DNA from: Xylocopa sonorina
Lineage: Eukaryota; Arthropoda; Insecta; Hymenoptera; Apidae
Direction: 5' to 3'
Length of the DNA stretch: 64,000 nt
Assembly (NCBI RefSeq): GCF_050948175.1
Contig: NW_027490454.1
Coordinates: 1-64,000, forward strand
The notes under the pieces are model-generated. The model searched no databases. It had not been told where the DNA came from and saw only the letters and a program-made list of their open reading frames with translations. Shown one piece after another: positions 12,835 to 26,893 of the stretch. Each line of letters begins with the position of its first letter. Within the stretch, counting starts at the first letter, position 1. A program made the translations under genes and the position numbers.

Positions 12835-15800
12835 GTGTAGACGAGGAATACATGACACTTCGCAAATCATATTATATCTTACCATGAAACATAGAAATGA
12901 GATGCGATATCGCGTTTTAAGAGGCATTAGAACTCTATTGCTACGATACCTCGACATGTGCAGACGCTATTTCCTAGCAAGGAAGTGTCGCATTTACATT
13001 CATTTGAAGTGTGTACGAGGAATACATGACACTTCGCAAATCATATTATATCTTACCATGAAACATAGAAATGACATGCGATATCGCGTTTTAAGAAGCA
13101 TTAGAAATCTATTGCTACGATACGTAGACATCTGCAAACGCTATTTCCTTGCAAGGAAGTGTCGCATCTACATTCATTTGATGTGTAGACGAGGAATACA
13201 TAACACTTCGCAAATCATATTATATCTTACCATGAAACATAGAAATGAGATGCGATATCGCGTTTTAAGAATCATAAGAACTCTATTGCTACGATACGTA
13301 GACATCTGCAAACGCTATTTCCTAGCAAGGAAGTGTCGCATTTACATTCATTTGAAGTGTAGACGAGGAATACATGAGACTTCGCAAATCATATTATATC
13401 TTACCATGAAACATAGAAATGAGATGCGATATCGCGTTTTAAGAGGCATTAGAACTCTATTGCTACGATACCTCGACATGTGCAGACGCTATTTCCTAGC
13501 AAGGAAGTGTCGCATTTACATTCATTTGAAGTGTGTACGAGGAATACATGACACTTCGCAAATCATATTATATCTTACCATGAAACATAGAAATGACATG
13601 CGATATCGCGTTTTAAGAAGCATTAGAAATCTATTGCTACGATACGTAGACATCTGCAAACGCTATTTCCTTGCAAGGAAGTGTCGCATCTACATTCATT
13701 TGATGTGTAGACGAGGAATACATAACACTTCGCAAATCATATTATATCTTACCATGAAACATAGAAATGAGATGCGATATCGCGTTTTAAGAATCATAAG
13801 AACTCTATTGCTACGATACGTAGACATCTGCAAACGCTATTTCCTAGCAAGGAAGTGTCGCATTTACATTCATTTGAAGTGTTGACGAGGAATACATAAC
13901 ACTTCGCAAATCATATTGTATCTTACCATGAAACATAGAAATGAGATGCGATATCGCGTTTTACGAAGCATTAGGACTCTATTGCTACGATACCTAGACA
14001 TCTGCAGACGCTATTTCCTAGCAAGGAAGTGTCGCATTCACATTCAGTTGAAGTGTAGACGAGGAATACATGACAATTCGCAAATCATACTATATCTTAC
14101 CATGAAACATAGAAATGAGATGCGATATCGCGTCTTAAGAAGCATTAGTACTCTATTGCTACGATACCTAGACATCTGCAGACGCTATTTCCTTTCAAGG
14201 AAGTGTCGCATTTACATTCATTTGAAGTGTAGACGAGGAATACATGACACATCGCAAATCATATTATATCTTACCATGAAACATAGAAATGACATGCGAT
14301 ATCGCGTTTTAAGAAGCATTAGAAATCTATTGCTACGATACGTAGACATCTGCAAACGCTATTTCCTTGCAAGGAAGTGTCGCATCTACATTCATTTGAT
14401 GTGTAGACGAGGAATACATGACACTTCGCAAATCATATTATATCTTACCATGAAACATAGAAATGAGATGCGATATCGCGTTTTAAGAGGCATTAGAACT
14501 CTATTGCTACGATACCTCGACATGTGCAGACGCTATTTCCTAGCAAGGAAGTGTCGCATTTACATTCATTTGAAGTGTGTACGAGGAATACATGACACTT
14601 CGCAAATCATATTATATCTTACCATGAAACATAGAAATGACATGCGATATCGCGTTTTAAGAAGCATTAGAAATCTATTGCTACGATACGTAGACATCTG
14701 CAAACGCTATTTCCTTGCAAGGAAGTGTCGCATCTACATTCATTTGATGTGTAGACGAGGAATACATAACACTTCGCAAATCATATTATATCTTACCATG
14801 AAACATAGAAATGAGATGCGATATCGCGTTTTAAGAATCATAAGAACTCTATTGCTACGATACGTAGACATCTGCAAACGCTATTTCCTAGCAAGGAAGT
14901 GTCGCATTTACATTCATTTGAAGTGTAGACGAGGAATACATGAGACTTCGCAAATCATATTATATCTTACCATGAAACATAGAAATGAGATGCGATATCG
15001 CGTTTTAAGAGGCATTAGAACTCTATTGCTACGATACCTCGACATGTGCAGACGCTATTTCCTAGCAAGGAAGTGTCGCATTTACATTCATTTGAAGTGT
15101 GTACGAGGAATACATGACACTTCGCAAATCATATTATATCTTACCATGAAACATAGAAATGACATGCGATATCGCGTTTTAAGAAGCATTAGAAATCTAT
15201 TGCTACGATACGTAGACATCTGCAAACGCTATTTCCTTGCAAGGAAGTGTCGCATCTACATTCATTTGATGTGTAGACGAGGAATACATAACACTTCGCA
15301 AATCATATTATATCTTACCATGAAACATAGAAATGAGATGCGATATCGCGTTTTAAGAATCATAAGAACTCTATTGCTACGATACGTAGACATCTGCAAA
15401 CGCTATTTCCTAGCAAGGAAGTGTCGCATTTACATTCATTTGAAGTGTTGACGAGGAATACATAACACTTCGCAAATCATATTGTATCTTACCATGAAAC
15501 ATAGAAATGAGATGCGATATCGCGTTTTACGAAGCATTAGGACTCTATTGCTACGATACCTAGACATCTGCAGACGCTATTTCCTAGCAAGGAAGTGTCG
15601 CATTCACATTCAGTTGAAGTGTAGACGAGGAATACATGACAATTCGCAAATCATACTATATCTTACCATGAAACATAGAAATGAGATGCGATATCGCGTC
15701 TTAAGAAGCATTAGTACTCTATTGCTACGATACCTAGACATCTGCAGACGCTATTTCCTTTCAAGGAAGTGTCGCATTTACATTCATTTGAAGTGTAGAC

Positions 15801-15905
15801 GAGGAATACATGACACATCGCAAATCATATTATATCTTACCATGAAACATAGAAATGACATGCGATATCGCGTTTTAAGAAGCATTAGAAATCTATTGCT
15901 ACGAT
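12835..15905 (+). repeat. 1,566-bp (9-monomer) tandem duplication, 1.5 kb without visible difference
   Basis: Bases 12,835-14,339 match 14,401-15,905 at an offset of 1,566 bp, and I found no mismatch along 1,505 bp. Shared private variants include catgagacttcg, gtgtgtacgagg, ttttacgaagcattagg, cattcagttgaag and gacaattcgc. The copies part at 12,834/14,400 and 14,340/15,906. A smaller 522-bp (3-monomer) duplication is nested inside each copy, starting near 12,899 and 13,421 and again near 14,465 and 14,987. This is the most recent-looking amplification in the left half, or a duplication created or preserved by assembly. Confidence 0.85.
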
Positions 15906-17400
15906 GCGTAGACATCTGCAAACGCTATTTCCTTGCAAGGAAGTGTCGCATTTACATTCATTTGAAGTGTCGACAAGAAATACATAACACTTCGCAAATC
16001 ATATTATATCTTACCATGAAACATAGAAATGAGATGCGATATCGCGTTTTAAGAGGCATTAGAACTCTATTGCTAAGATGCCTAGACATCTGCAGACGCT
16101 ATTTCCTAGCAAGGAAGTGTCGCATTTACATTCATTTGAAGTGTAGACGAGGAATACATGACACTTCGCAAATCATATTATATCTTACCATGAAACATAG
16201 AAATGAGATGCGATATCGCGTTTTAAGAAGCATTAGTACTCTATTGCTACGATACCTAGACATCTGCAGACGCTATTTCCTTTCAAGGAAGTGTCGCATT
16301 TACATTCATTTGAAGTGTAGAGGAGGAATACATGACACATCGCAAATCATATTATATCTTACCATGAAACATAGAAATGAGATGCGAAATCGCGTTTTAA
16401 GAAGCATTAGAAATCTATTGCTACGATGCGTAGACATCTGCAAACGCTATTTCCTTGCAAGGAAGTGTCGCATTTACATTCATTTGAAGTGTCGACGAGA
16501 AATACATAACACTTCGCAAATCATATTATATCTTACCATGAAACATAGAAATGTGATGCGATATCGCGTTTTAAGAGGCATTAGAACTCTATTGCTACGA
16601 TACCTAGACATCTGCAGACGCTATTTCCTAGCAAGGAAGTGTCGCATTTACATTCATTTGAAGTGTAGACGAGGAATACATGACACTTCGCAAATCATAT
16701 TATATCTTACCATGAAACATAGAAATGAGATGCGATATCGCGTTTTAAGAAGCATTAGTACTCTATTGCTACGATACCTAGACATCTGCAGACGCTATTT
16801 CCTTTCAAGGAAGTGTCGCATTTACATTCATTTGAAGTGTAGACGAGGAATACATGACACATCGCAAATCATATTATATCTTACCATGAAACATAGAAAT
16901 GAGATGCGAAATCGCGTTTTAAGAAGCATTAGAAATCTATTGCTACGATGCGTAGACATCTGCAAACGCTATTTCCTTGCAAGGAAGTGTCGCATTTACA
17001 TTCATTTGAAGTGTCGACGAGAAATACATAACACTTCGCAAATCATATTATATCTTACCATGAAACATAGAAATGTGATGCGATATCGCGTTTTAAGAGG
17101 CATTAGAACTCTATTGCTACGATACCTAGACATCTGCAGACGCTATTTCATAGCAAGGAAGTGTCGCATTTACATTCATTTGAAGTGTAGACGAGGAATA
17201 CATGACACTTCGCAAATCATATTATATCTTACCATGAAACATAGAAATGAGATGCGATATCGCGTTTTAAGAAGCATTAGAACACTATTGCTACGATACC
17301 TAGACATCTGCAGACGCTATTTCCTAGCAAGGAAGTGTCGCATTTACATTCATTTGAAGTGTAGACGAGGAATACATGACTCTTCGCAAATCATATTATA

Positions 17401-20400
17401 TCTTACCATGAAACATAGAAATGAGATGCGATATCGCGTTCTAAGAATCATAAGAACTCTATTGCTACGATACGTAGACATCTGCAAACGCTATTTCCTT
17501 GGAAGGAAATGTCGCATTTACATTCATTTGAATCGTAGACGAGGAATGCATAACACTTCGCAATGAATATTATATCTTATCATGAAACATAGAAATCAGA
17601 TGCGATATCGCGTTTTAAGAAGCATTAGAACTCTATTGCTACGATACCTCGACATGTGCAGACGCTATTTCCTAGCAAGGAAGTGTCGCATTTACATTCA
17701 TTTGAAGTGTAGACGAGGAATACATGACACTTCGCAAATCATATTATATCTTACCATGAAACATAGAAATGACATGCGATATCGCGTTTTAAGAAGCATT
17801 AGAAATCTATTGCTACGATACGTAGACATCTGCAAACGCTATTTCCTTGCAAGGAAGTGTCGCATCTACATTCATTTGATGTGTAGACGAGGAATACATA
17901 ACACTTCGCAAATCATATTATATCTTACCATGAAACATAGAAATGAGATGCGATATCGCGTTTTAAGAATCATAAGAACTCTATTGCTACGATACGTAGA
18001 CATCTGCAAACGCTATTTCCTTGCAAGGAAGTGTCGCATTTACATTCATTTGAAGTGTTGACGAGGAATACATAACACTTCGCAAATCATATTGTATCTT
18101 ACCATGAAACATAGAAATGAGATGCGATATCGCGTTTTAAGAAGCATTAGAACTCTATTGCTACGATACCTAGACATCTGCAGACGCTATTTCCTAGCAA
18201 GGAAGTGTCGCATTCACATTCAGTTGAAGTGTAGACGAGGAATACATGACACTTCGCAAATCATATTATATCTTACCATGAAACATAGAAATGAGATGCG
18301 ATATCGCGTTTTAAGAAGCATTAGTACTCTATTGCTACGATACCTAGACATCTGCAGACGCTATTTCCTTTCAAGGAAGTGTCGCATTTACATTCATTTG
18401 GAGTGTAGACGAGGAATACATGACACATCGCGAATCATATTATATCTTACCATGAAACATAGAAATGAGATGCGAAATCGCGTTTTAAGAAGCATTAGAA
18501 ATCTATTGCTACGATGCGTAGACATCTGCAAACGCTATTTCCTTGCAAGGAAGTGTCGCATTTACATTCATTTGAAGTGTCGACGAGAAATACATAACAC
18601 TTCGCAAATCATATTATATCTTACCATGAAACATAGAAATGAGATGCGATATCGCGTTTTAAGAGGCATTAGAACTCTATTGCTACGATACCTAGACATC
18701 TGCAGACGCTATTTCCTAGCAAGGAAGTGTCGCATTTACATTCATTTGAAGTGTAGACGAGGAATACATGACTCTTCGCAAATCATATTATATCTTACCA
18801 TGAAATATAGAAATGAGATGCGATATCGCGTTCTAAGAATCATAAGAACTCTATTGCTACGATACGTAGACATCTGCAAACGCTATTTCCTTGGAAGGAA
18901 ATGTCGCATTTACATTCATTTGAATCGTAGACGAGGAATGCATAACACTTCGCAATGAATATTATATCTTATCATGAAACATAGAAATCAAATGCGATAT
19001 CGCGTTTTAAGAAGCATTAGAACTCTATTGCTACGATACCTCGACATGTGCAGACGCTATTTCCTAGCAAGGAAGTGTCGCATTTACATTCATTTGAAGT
19101 GTAGACGAGGAATACATGACACTTCGCAAATCATATTATATCTTACCATGAAACATAGAAATGACATGCGATATCGCGTTTTAAGAAGCATTAGAAATCT
19201 ATTGCTACGATACGTAGACATCTGCAAACGCTATTTCCTTGCAAGGAAGTGTCGCATCTACATTCATTTGATGTGTAGACGAGGAATACATAACACTTCG
19301 CAAATCATATTATATCTTACCATGAAACATAGAAGTGAGATGCGATATCGCGTTTTAAGAAGCATTAGAACACTATTGCTACGATACCTAGACATCTGCA
19401 GACGCTATTTCCTAGCAAGGAAGTGTCGCATTTACATTCATTTGAAGTGTAGACGAGGAATACATGACTCTTCGCAAATCATATTATATCTTACCATGAA
19501 ACATAGAAATGAGATGCGATATCGCGTTTTAAGAAGCATTAGAACTCTATTGCTACGATACCTAGACATCTGCAGACGCAATTTCCTAGCAAGGAATTGT
19601 CGCATTCATATTCATTTGAAGTGTAGACGAGGAATACATGACACTTCGCAAATCATATTATATCTTACCATGAAACATAGAAATGAGATGCGATATCGCG
19701 TTCTAAGAATCATAAGAATTCTATTGCTACGATACGTAGACACCTGCAAACGCTATTTCCTTGCAAGGAAGTTTCGCATTTACATTCATTTGATGTGTAG
19801 ACGAGGAATACATAACACTTCGCAAATCATATTCTATCTTACCATGAAACATAGAAATGAGATGCGATATCGCGTTTTAAGAATCATAAAAACTCTATTG
19901 CTACGATACGTAGACATCTGCAAACGCTATTTTCTTGCAAGGAAGTGTCGCATTCACATTCATTTGATGTGTAGACGAGGAATACATGACACTTCGCAAA
20001 TCATATTATATCTTACCATGAAACATAGTAATGACATGCGATATTGCGTTTTAAGAAGCATTAGAAATCTATTGCTACGATACGTAGACATCTGCAGACG
20101 CTATTTCCTAGCAAGGAAGTGTCGCATTTACATTCATTTGAAGTGGAGACGAGGAATACATGACACTTCGCAAATCATATTATATCTCACCATGAAACAT
20201 AGAAATGACATGCGATATCGCGTTTTAAGAAGCATCAGAAATCTATTGCTACGATACGTAGACATCTGCAAACGCTATTTCCTTGCAAGGAAGTGTCGCA
20301 TCTACATTCCTTTGAAGTGTAGACGAGGAATGCATAACACTTCGCAAATCATATTATATCTTACCATGAAACATAGAAATGAGATGCGATATCGCGTTCT

Positions 20401-21250
20401 AAGAATCATAAGAACTCTATTGCTACGATACGTAGACATCTGCAAACGCTATTTCCTTGGAAGGAAATGTCGCATTTACATTCATTTGAATCGTAGACGA
20501 GGAATGCATAACACTTCGCAATGAATATTATATCTTATCATGAAACATAGAAATCAAATGCGATATCGCGTTTTAAGAAGCATTAGAACTCTATTGCTAC
20601 GATACCTCGACATGTGCAGACGCTATTTCCTAGCAAGGAAGTGTCGCATTTACATTCATTTGAAGTGTAGACGAGGAATACATGACACTTCGCAAATCAT
20701 ATTATATCTTACCATGAAACATAGAAATGACATGCGATATCGCGTTTTAAGAAGCATTAGAAATCTATTGCTACGATACGTAGACATCTGCAAACGCTAT
20801 TTCCTTGCAAGGAAGTGTCGCATCTACATTCATTTGATGTGTAGGCGAGGAATACATAACACTTCGCAAATCATATTATATCTTACCATGAAACATAGAA
20901 ATGAGATGCGATATCGCGTTTTAAGAATCATAAGAACTCTATTGCTACGATACGTAGACATCTGCAAACGCTATTTCCTTGCAAGGAAGTGTCGCATTTA
21001 CATTCATTTGAAGTGTTGACGAGGAATACATAACACTTCGCCAATCATATTGTATCTTACCATGAAACATAGAAATGAGATGCGATATCGCGTTTTACGA
21101 AGCATTAGAACTCTATTGCTACGATACCTAGACATCTGCAGACGCTATTTCCTAGCAAGGAAGTGTCGCATTCACATTCAGTTGAAGTGTAGACGAGGAA
21201 TACATGACACTTCGCAAATCATATTATATCTTACCATGAAACATAGAAAT
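17401..21250 (+). repeat. Three related blocks spaced by 8 and 9 monomers
   Basis: An N-class monomer followed by the tacctcgacatgtgc monomer, then one with gacatgcgatatcg, starts at 17,582, 18,974 and 20,540, with intervals of 1,392 and 1,566 bp. The same start occurs again at 23,672, 3,132 bp on, but there the third-type monomer is replaced. The copies at 18,974 and 20,540 share aaatcaaatgcg, while those at 17,582 and 23,672 have aaatcagatgcg, so the middle two are closest relatives. The longest match, about 17,400-18,290 against 20,360-21,250, lies at an offset of 2,958 bp (17 monomers). Confidence 0.8.
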
Positions 21251-24200
21251 GAGATGGGATATCGCGTTTTAAGAAGCATTAGTACTCTATTGTTACGATA
21301 CCTAGACATCTGCAGACGCTATTTCCTTGCAAGGAAGTGTCGCATTTACATTCATTTGAAGTGTCGACGAGAAATACATAACACTTCGCAAATCATATTA
21401 TATCTTACCATGAAACATAGAAATGAGATGCGATATCGCGTTTTAAGAGGCATTAGAACTCTATTGCTACGATACCTAGACATCTGCAGACGCTATTTCC
21501 TAGCAAGGAAGTGTCGCATTTACATTCATTTGAAGTGTAGACGAGGAATACATGACACTTCGCAAATCATATTATATCTTACCATGAAACATAGAAATGA
21601 GATGCGATATCGCGTTTTAAGAAGCATTAGAACTCTATTGCTACGATACCTAGACATCTGCAGACGCTATTTCCTAGCAAGGGATTGTCGCATTCATATT
21701 CATTTGAAGTGTAGACGAGGAATACATGACACTTCGCAAATCATATTATATCTTACCATGAAACATAGTAATGACATGCGATATTGCGTTTTAAGAAGCA
21801 TTAGAAATCTATTGCTACGATACGTAGACATCTGCAAACGCTATTTCCTAGCAAGGAAGTGTCGCATTTACATTCCTTTGAAGTGTAGACGAGGAATACA
21901 TAACACTTCGCAAATCATATTATATCTTACCATGAAACATAGAAATGAGATGCGATATCGCGTTCTAAGAATCATAAGAATTCTATTGCTACGATACGTA
22001 AACATCTGCAAACGCTATTTCCTTGCAAGGAAGTGTCGCATTTACATTCATTTGAAGTGTCGACGAGGAATACATGACACTTCGCAAATCATATTATATC
22101 TTACCATGAAACATAGAAATGACATGCGATATCGCGTTTTAAGAAGCATTAGAAATCTATTGCTACGATACGTAGACATCTGCAAACGCTATTTCCTTGC
22201 AAGGAAGTGTCGCATCTACATTCATTTGATGTGTAGACGAGGAATACATAACACTTCGCAAATCATATTATATCTTACCATGAAACATAGAAATGAGATG
22301 CGATATCGCGTTTTAAGAATCATAAGAACTCTATTGCTACGATACGTAGACATCTGCAAACGCTATTTCCTTGCAAGGAAGTGTCGCATTTACATTCATT
22401 TGAAGTGTTGACGAGGAATACATAACAGTTCGCAAATCATATTGTATCTTACCATGAAACATAGAAATGAGATGCGATATCGCGTTTTAAGAAGCATTAG
22501 AACTCTATTGCTACGATACCTAGACATCTGCAAACGCTATTTCCCAGCAAGGAAGTGTCGCATTTACATTCATTTGAAGTGTAGACGAGGAATACATAAC
22601 ACTTCGCAAATCATAATATATCTTACCATGAAACATAGAAATGAGATGCGATATCGCGTTCTAAGAATCATAAGAATTCCATTGCTACCATACGTAGACA
22701 TCTGCAAACGCTATTTCCTTGCAAGGAAGTTTCGCATTTAGATTCATTTGATGTGTAGACGAGGAATACATAACACTTCGCAAATCATATTCTATCTTAC
22801 CATGAAACGTAGAAATGAGATGCGATATCGCGTTTTAAGAATCATAAAAACTCTATTGCTACGATACGTAGACATCTGCAAACGCTATATTCTTGCAAGG
22901 AAGTGTCGCATTTACATTCATTTGAAGTGTAGACGAGGAATACATAACACTTCGCAAACCATATTCTATCTTACCATGAAACATAGAAATGAGATGCGAT
23001 ATCGCGTTTTAAGAATCATAAAAACTCTATTGCTACGATACGTAGACATCTGCAAACGCTATTTCCTTGCAAGGAAGTGTCGCATTTACATTCATTTGAA
23101 GTGTTGACGAGGAATACATAACAGTTCGCAAATCATATTGTATCTTACCATGAAACATAGAAATGAGATGCGATATCGCGTTTTAAGAAGCATTAGAACT
23201 CTATTGCTACGATACCTCGTCATCTGCAGACCCTATTTCCTTGCAAGGAAATGTCGCATTTACATTCATTTGAATCGTAGACGGGGAATGCATAACACTT
23301 CGCAATGAATATTATATCTCATCATGAAACATAGAAATGAGATGCGATATCGCGTTTTAAGAAGCATTAGAACTCTATTGCTACGATACCTCGACATCTG
23401 CAGACGCTATTTCCTAGCAAGGAAGTGTCGCATTTACATTCATTTGAAGTGTAGACGAGGAATACATGACACTTCGCAAATCATATTATATCTTACCATG
23501 AAACATAGAAATGAGATGCGATATCGCGTTCTAAGAATCATAAGAACTCTATTGCTACGATACGTAGACATCTGCAAACGCTATTTCCTTGGAAGGAAAT
23601 GTCGCATTTACATTCATTTGAATCGTAGACGAGGAATGCATAACACTTCGCAATGAATATTATATCTTATCATGAAACATAGAAATCAGATGCGATATCG
23701 CGTTTTAAGAAGCATTAGAACTCTATTGCTACGATACCTCGACATGTGCAGACGCTATTTCCTAGCAAGGAAGTGTCGCATTTACATTCATTTGAAGTGT
23801 AGACGAGGAATACATGACACATCGCAAATCATATTATATCTTACCATGAAACATAGAAATGAGATGCGAAATCGCGTTTTAAGAAGCATTAGAAATCTAT
23901 TGCTACGATGCGTAGACATCTGCAAACGCTATTTCCTTGCAAGGAAGTGTCGCATTTACATTCATTTGAAGTGTCGACGAGAAATACATAACACTTCGCA
24001 AATCATATTATATCTTACCATGAAACATAGAAATGTGATGCGATATCGCGTTTTAAGAGGCATTAGAACTCTATTGCTACGATACCTAGACATCTGCAGA
24101 CGCTATTTCCTAGCAAGGAAGTGTCGCATTTACATTCATTTGAAGTGTAGACGAGGAATACATGACACTTCGCAAATCATATTATATCTTACCATGAAAC

Positions 24201-25412
24201 ATAGAAATGAGATGCGATATCGCGTTTTAAGAAGCATTAGAACACTATTGCTACGATACCTAGACATCTGCAGACGCTATTTCCTAGCAAGGAAGTGTCG
24301 CATTTACATTCATTTGAAGTGTAGAGGAGGAATACATGACTCTTCGCAAATCATATTATATCTTACCATGAAACATAGAAATGAGATGCTATATCGCGTT
24401 TTAAGAAGCATTAGAACTCTATTGCTACGATACCTAGACATCTGCAGACGCTATTTCCTAGCAAGGAATTGTCGCATTCATATTCATTTGAAGTGTAGAC
24501 GAGGAATACATGACACTTCGCAAATCATATTATATCTTACCATGAAACATAGAAATGAGATGCGATATCGCGTTTTAAGAATCATAAGAACTCTATTGCT
24601 ACGATACGTAGACATCTGCAAACGCTATTTCCTTGCAAGGAAGTGTCGCATTTACATTCATTTGAAGTGTTGACGAGGAATACATAACAGTTCGCAAATC
24701 ATATTGTATCTTACCATGAAACATAGAAATGAGATGCGATATCGAGTTTTAAGAAGCATTAGAACTCTATTGCTACGATACCTCGACATCTGCAGACCCT
24801 ATTTCCTTGCAAGGAAATGTCGCATTTACATTCATTTGAATCGTAGACGGGGGAATGCATAACACTTCGCAATGAATATTATATCTCATCATGAAACATA
24901 GAAATGAGATGCGATATCGCGTTTTAAGAAGCATTAGAACTCTATTGCTACGATACCTCGACATCTGCAGACGCTATTTCCTAGCAAGGAAGTGTCGCAT
25001 TTACATTCATTTGAAGTGTAGACGAGGAATACATGACACTTCGCAAATCATATTATATCTTACCATGAAACATAGAAATGAGATGCGATATCGCGTTCTA
25101 AGAATCATAAGAATTCTATTGCTACGATACGTAGACATCTGCAAACGCTATTTCCTTGCAAGGAAGTTTCGCATTTACATTCATTTGATGTGTAGACGAG
25201 GAATACATAACACTTCGCAAATCATATTCTATCTTACCATGAAACATAGAAATGAGATGCGATATCGCGTTTTAAGAATCATAAAAACTCTATTGCTACG
25301 ATACGTAGACATCTGCAAACGCTATTTCCTTGCAAGGAAGTGTCGCATTTACATTCATTTGAAGTGTTGACGAGGAATACATAACACTTCGCAAATCATA
25401 TTGTATCTTACC

Positions 25413-26893
25413 ATGAAACATAGAAATGAGATGCGATATCGCGTTTTAAGAGGCATTAGAACTCTATTGCTACGATACCTAGACATCTGCAGACGCTATT
25501 TCCTTGCAAGGAAGTGTCGCATTTACATTCATTTGAAGTGTAGACGAGGAATACATGACACTTCGCAAATCATATTATATCTTACCATGAAACATAGAAA
25601 TGAGATGCGATATCGCGTTTTAAGAAGCATTAGAACACTATTGCTACGATACCTAGACACCTGCAGACGCTATTTCCTAGCACGGAAGTGTCGCATTTAC
25701 ATTCATTTGAAGTGTAGACGCGGAATACATGACTCTTCGCAAATCATATTATATCTTACCATGAAACATAGAAATGAGATGCGATATCGCGTTTTAAGAA
25801 GCATTAGAACTCTATTGCTACGATACCTAGACATCTGCAGACGCTATTTCCTAGCAAGGAATTGTCGCATTCATATTCATTTGAAGTGTAGACGAGGAAT
25901 ACATGACACTTCGCAAATCATATTATATCTTACCATGAAACATAGTAATGACATGCGATATTGCGTTTTAAGAAGCATTAGAAATCTATTGCTACGATAC
26001 GTGGACATCTGCAAACGCTATTTCCTAGCAAGGAAGTGTCGCATTTACATACCTTTGAAGTGTAGACGAGGAATACATAACACTTCGCAAATCATATTAT
26101 ATCTTACCATGAAACATAGAAATGAGATGCGATATCGCGTTCTAAGAATCATAAGAATTCTATTGCTACGATACGTAGACATCTGCAAACGCTATTTCCT
26201 TGCAAGGAAGTGTCGCATTTACATTCATTTGAAGTGTCGACGAGGAATACATAACACTTCGCAAATCATATTATATCTTACCATGAAACATAGAAATGAG
26301 ATGCGATATCGCGTTTTAAGAGGCATTAGAACTCTATTGCTACGATACCTAGACATCTGCAGACGCTATTTCCTAGCAAGGAAGTGTCGCATTTACATTC
26401 ATTTGAAGTGTAGACGAGGAATACATGACACTTCGCAAATCATATTATATCTTACCATGAAACATAGAAATGAGATGCGATATCGCGTTTTAAGAAGCAT
26501 TAGAACACTATTGCTACGATACCTAGACATCTGCAGACGCTATTTCCTAGCAAGGAAGTGTCGCATTTACATTCATTTGAAGTGTAGACGAGGAATACAT
26601 GACACTTCGCAAATCATATTATATCTTACCATGAAACATAGAAATGAGATGCGATATCGCGTTTTAAGAAGCATTAGAACTCTATTGCTACGATACCTAG
26701 ACATCTCCAGACGCTATTTCCTAGCAAGGAATTGTCGCATTCATATTCATTTGAAGTGTAGACGAGGAATACATGACACTTCGCAAATCATATTATATCT
26801 TACCATGAAACATAGTAATGACATGCGATATTGCGTTTTAAGAAGCATTAGAAATCTATTGCTACGATACGTAGACATCTGCAAACGCTATTT
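25413..26893 (+). repeat. 870-bp (5-monomer) offset duplication
   Basis: The monomer series starting at 25,413 (aagaggcattag type) repeats at 26,283, exactly 870 bp later. The match runs for about 610 bp, through the catagtaatgacatgcgatattgcg monomer, and ends near 26,893, where the second copy changes to a ttttcttgcaagg type. A few differences are visible (for example acacctgcag near 25,660), so it is older than the 12.8-kb duplication. Confidence 0.75.

Noticed and set aside
12014..17566. Long plus-strand open frames (623, 511 and 694 codons) as genes for a large Arg-rich repeat protein
   Set aside because: They begin and end at ordinary satellite positions, have no promoter or start context, and no domain I recognise. 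They are separated only by monomers bearing stop variants that are copied with the array. A 174-bp repeat with one open frame gives such runs by chance.
24840..24855. Extra G at acgggggaatg as evidence of a second low-quality patch
   Set aside because: It is an isolated homopolymer length change in tens of kilobases of clean register, unlike the dense indels at 1.9-11 kb.
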